DNA of 64,000 nt from Nonomuraea helvata (GTDB lineage: Bacteria; Actinomycetota; Actinomycetes; Streptosporangiales; Streptosporangiaceae): assembly GCF_039535785.1 (NCBI RefSeq), contig NZ_BAAAXV010000001.1:1488001-1552000 (forward strand), written 5' to 3'. Under the pieces are notes generated by a model. It did not search any database. It saw only the letters and a program-made list of their open reading frames with translations, and had not been told where the DNA came from. Made by a program: the position numbers and the translations under genes. This document shows positions 62,662 through 64,000 of this stretch, one piece after another (the first letter of the stretch is position 1; each line of letters opens with the position of its first letter).

Positions 62662-64000
62662 TCAGGTTCGGGTCCACTGTTGGTTGCTGCCGTTGCAGGA
62701 CCACAGGACGATCTTCGTACCGTTGGTGGTGCCGGCGCCGTTGGCGGCCAGACACAGCCCGGACTGCACGCCGGTGATCGTGCCGTCGGAGTTGACGTTC
62801 CACTGCTGGTTGGCCTGGCCGTTGCAGTCCCAGATGAGGACGGCTGTGCCGTTGCTGGTGCCCTGGCCGTTGGCGTCCAGGCACTTGCTGCCGTACACCT
62901 GGAACTGCTTGCCCGTGGTGTACGTCCACTGCTGGTTGGCTTGACCGTTGCAGTCCCACAGGTTGAGCTGCGTGCCGTTGGTCTGGGACTGGCCCGGCAC
63001 GTCCAGGCACCGGCCCGAGTTTCTGTTCACCAGGGTGGTCGTCGACCCGGGCGGATTCCCGGATCCGGGCACCACCGAGAGGTTGTCGAACTGCGCTGTC
63101 ACGCCCTGTCCGGTGCCGAAGCCGACCTGCCCGGCTGCGAAGCTTGAGTCACTTGCTGTGCCCACGACGGCACCGTCGATGCTGGCGGTGATGGTGCTGC
63201 CGGAGAAGCCGAGGGCGAGGCTGTGCCAACGGTTGGTGCCCAGCGCCGCGACGTTGCCGCTGCGCAGCGTGCTGAGTTGTCCGCTCGTGTTGTTGCGCAG
63301 AATCGACCAGGCGCCGCCGTCGGTGACCCGCAGGAAGTACCCGTTGTAGTTGCCGATGGGATCCAGGTTCGTGCTGCCCACCCGGCCCTCCAGTTGGGCG
63401 TAGCCGGACTTCTCCAGCAGCGCGTCGGCGGAGACGGTGTAGTTGTTCCAGTTCAGGTTTCCGCCGTAGGTCGCGGGGTCGGCCAGGGTCTTCCAGGTGA
63501 TCGGGGCCATCGGGGAGGATTGGCGCAGGCACATCCCGGCGCGGCCGCCGCCGCACGCGCTGGCCTCGAAGGCGCCCTGCATGTCCTGCAGGTACCTCGG
63601 AAGGCCGGCCGCCGGGTAGCTGTCGAAGTTGTCGCTGTAGGGCAGGTTCAGCGAGCCCTGGGCGGGGCTGGTGGCGGTGCCCCTACCCTGGCCGGTGGTC
63701 GTGGTGATGCTGTAGATGTAGCCGGGCTGGACGGTCAGGCTGAACCGGCCGCCCGACGGGGTGATGTCGGCGGTGTGCACGAAGAAGTCGGCCTGGTTGT
63801 TGGAGTTGAGGTTGGTCGCCCAGACGTGCACCTGGCCGGTGGACAGGCCGCCGGCGAGGGTGAAGTCCAGCTGCTGGGCAGCGGTGGCGTCCATGGTCTC
63901 GATGATCGTGCTGTAGTCGGAGTTGTTGGGGGACTTCAGCGAGACGTAGCTGCCGTTGTTGCGGCCACCGTTGATGTATCCACTGGACGAGTCCAGGTAG
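62662..64000 (-). CDS. GH59-like (galactocerebrosidase) glycosidase C-terminal part with ricin-type lectin domain
   Basis: Partial: runs off the right end of the window. The visible 446 residues begin LDSSSGYINGGRNNGSYVSL. A beta-sandwich with QDMQGAFEASACGGG and CLRQSSPMAPITW follows, like the C-terminal domain of GH59 enzymes. It ends in a ricin B lectin domain with three QxW repeats (CLDVPGQSQ, CNGQANQQW twice, CNGSNQQW). Secreted carbohydrate-active enzyme, unrelated in function to the hypoxia genes, so the island ends before it. The catalytic domain is outside the window. Confidence 0.8.
   Translation of the reverse strand, partial: YLDSSSGYINGGRNNGSYVSLKSPNNSDYSTIIETMDATAAQQLDFTLAGGLSTGQVHVWATNLNSNNQADFFVHTADITPSGGRFSLTVQPGYIYSITTTTGQGRGTATSPAQGSLNLPYSDNFDSYPAAGLPRYLQDMQGAFEASACGGGRAGMCLRQSSPMAPITWKTLADPATYGGNLNWNNYTVSADALLEKSGYAQLEGRVGSTNLDPIGNYNGYFLRVTDGGAWSILRNNTSGQLSTLRSGNVAALGTNRWHSLALGFSGSTITASIDGAVVGTASDSSFAAGQVGFGTGQGVTAQFDNLSVVPGSGNPPGSTTTLVNRNSGRCLDVPGQSQTNGTQLNLWDCNGQANQQWTYTTGKQFQVYGSKCLDANGQGTSNGTAVLIWDCNGQANQQWNVNSDGTITGVQSGLCLAANGAGTTNGTKIVLWSCNGSNQQWTRT

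Overview
The window is high-GC DNA from a filamentous-actinomycete-type chromosome. I infer a Streptosporangiaceae-like host (Nonomuraea-like). The reasons are the DUF397 / XRE-DUF5753 / ATP-binding triad, several F420-dependent enzymes, a TIGR02611/PGPGW protein, leaderless starts, IdeR/DmdR-type iron boxes, and the absence of lower-GC blocks that would point to a foreign backbone. No rRNA, CRISPR array or intact prophage is visible; there is one tRNA.

1-29 kb looks like ordinary chromosomal accessory content. It holds F420 enzymes, phosphatases, a small decayed patch (truncated AraC regulator, hydrolase scrap, truncated beta-propeller at 1.8-3.4 kb), an FAD oxidoreductase, a broken acetyltransferase and the DUF397/XRE/ATPase triad. 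It continues with a large helicase-associated protein and a divergent siderophore uptake locus (lipoprotein, two permeases, ATPase) with two iron boxes. Next come a TetR gene with its operator, an M20 peptidase, a leaderless GroES-like gene, a frameshifted beta-propeller, and a PPOX gene behind a MerR-type promoter. The block ends with a two-component pair, a SecY, a sodium:solute symporter with a tiny partner, and a LysR gene.

A CAU-anticodon tRNA at 28.96 kb marks the start of a very different block. From 29.2 to about 62 kb nearly every gene fits low-oxygen survival: CBS-BON proteins, Acg/Rv3131-type nitroreductases (three intact, one fragment), VKOR/DsbA thiol oxidation, nitrate reductase narGHJI with a narK-type transporter, flavohemoglobin, cytochrome bd, AdhP, hemerythrin, nitronate monooxygenase, acetate kinase, a DosS/DevS-type GAF-GAF kinase, DoxX and a universal stress protein. 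GGGAC-N4-GTCCC palindromes, the core of the DosR/DevR (OsdR in Streptomyces) box, lie in front of most of these transcription units. I read this as a DosR/OsdR-type hypoxia regulon packed into one island.

The island is partly decayed, mainly from 46 to 62 kb. It contains a truncated IS630 element abutting a LysR fragment, a shortened AdhP, a multiply frameshifted membrane protein, a radical-SAM gene with a nonsense codon, a twice-frameshifted nitronate monooxygenase, acetate kinase and nitroreductase fragments meeting head-on, a universal stress protein cut in its second domain and fused in frame to DoxX, and stubs of a cupredoxin and a WS/DGAT-type acyltransferase. narG itself carries a one-base homopolymer frameshift. 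Some single-base shifts could be sequencing errors; the truncations cannot easily be. The window closes with a Met/His/Cys-rich secreted peptide, a SHOCT membrane protein, and the 3' part of a GH59-like glycosidase with a ricin-type lectin domain.
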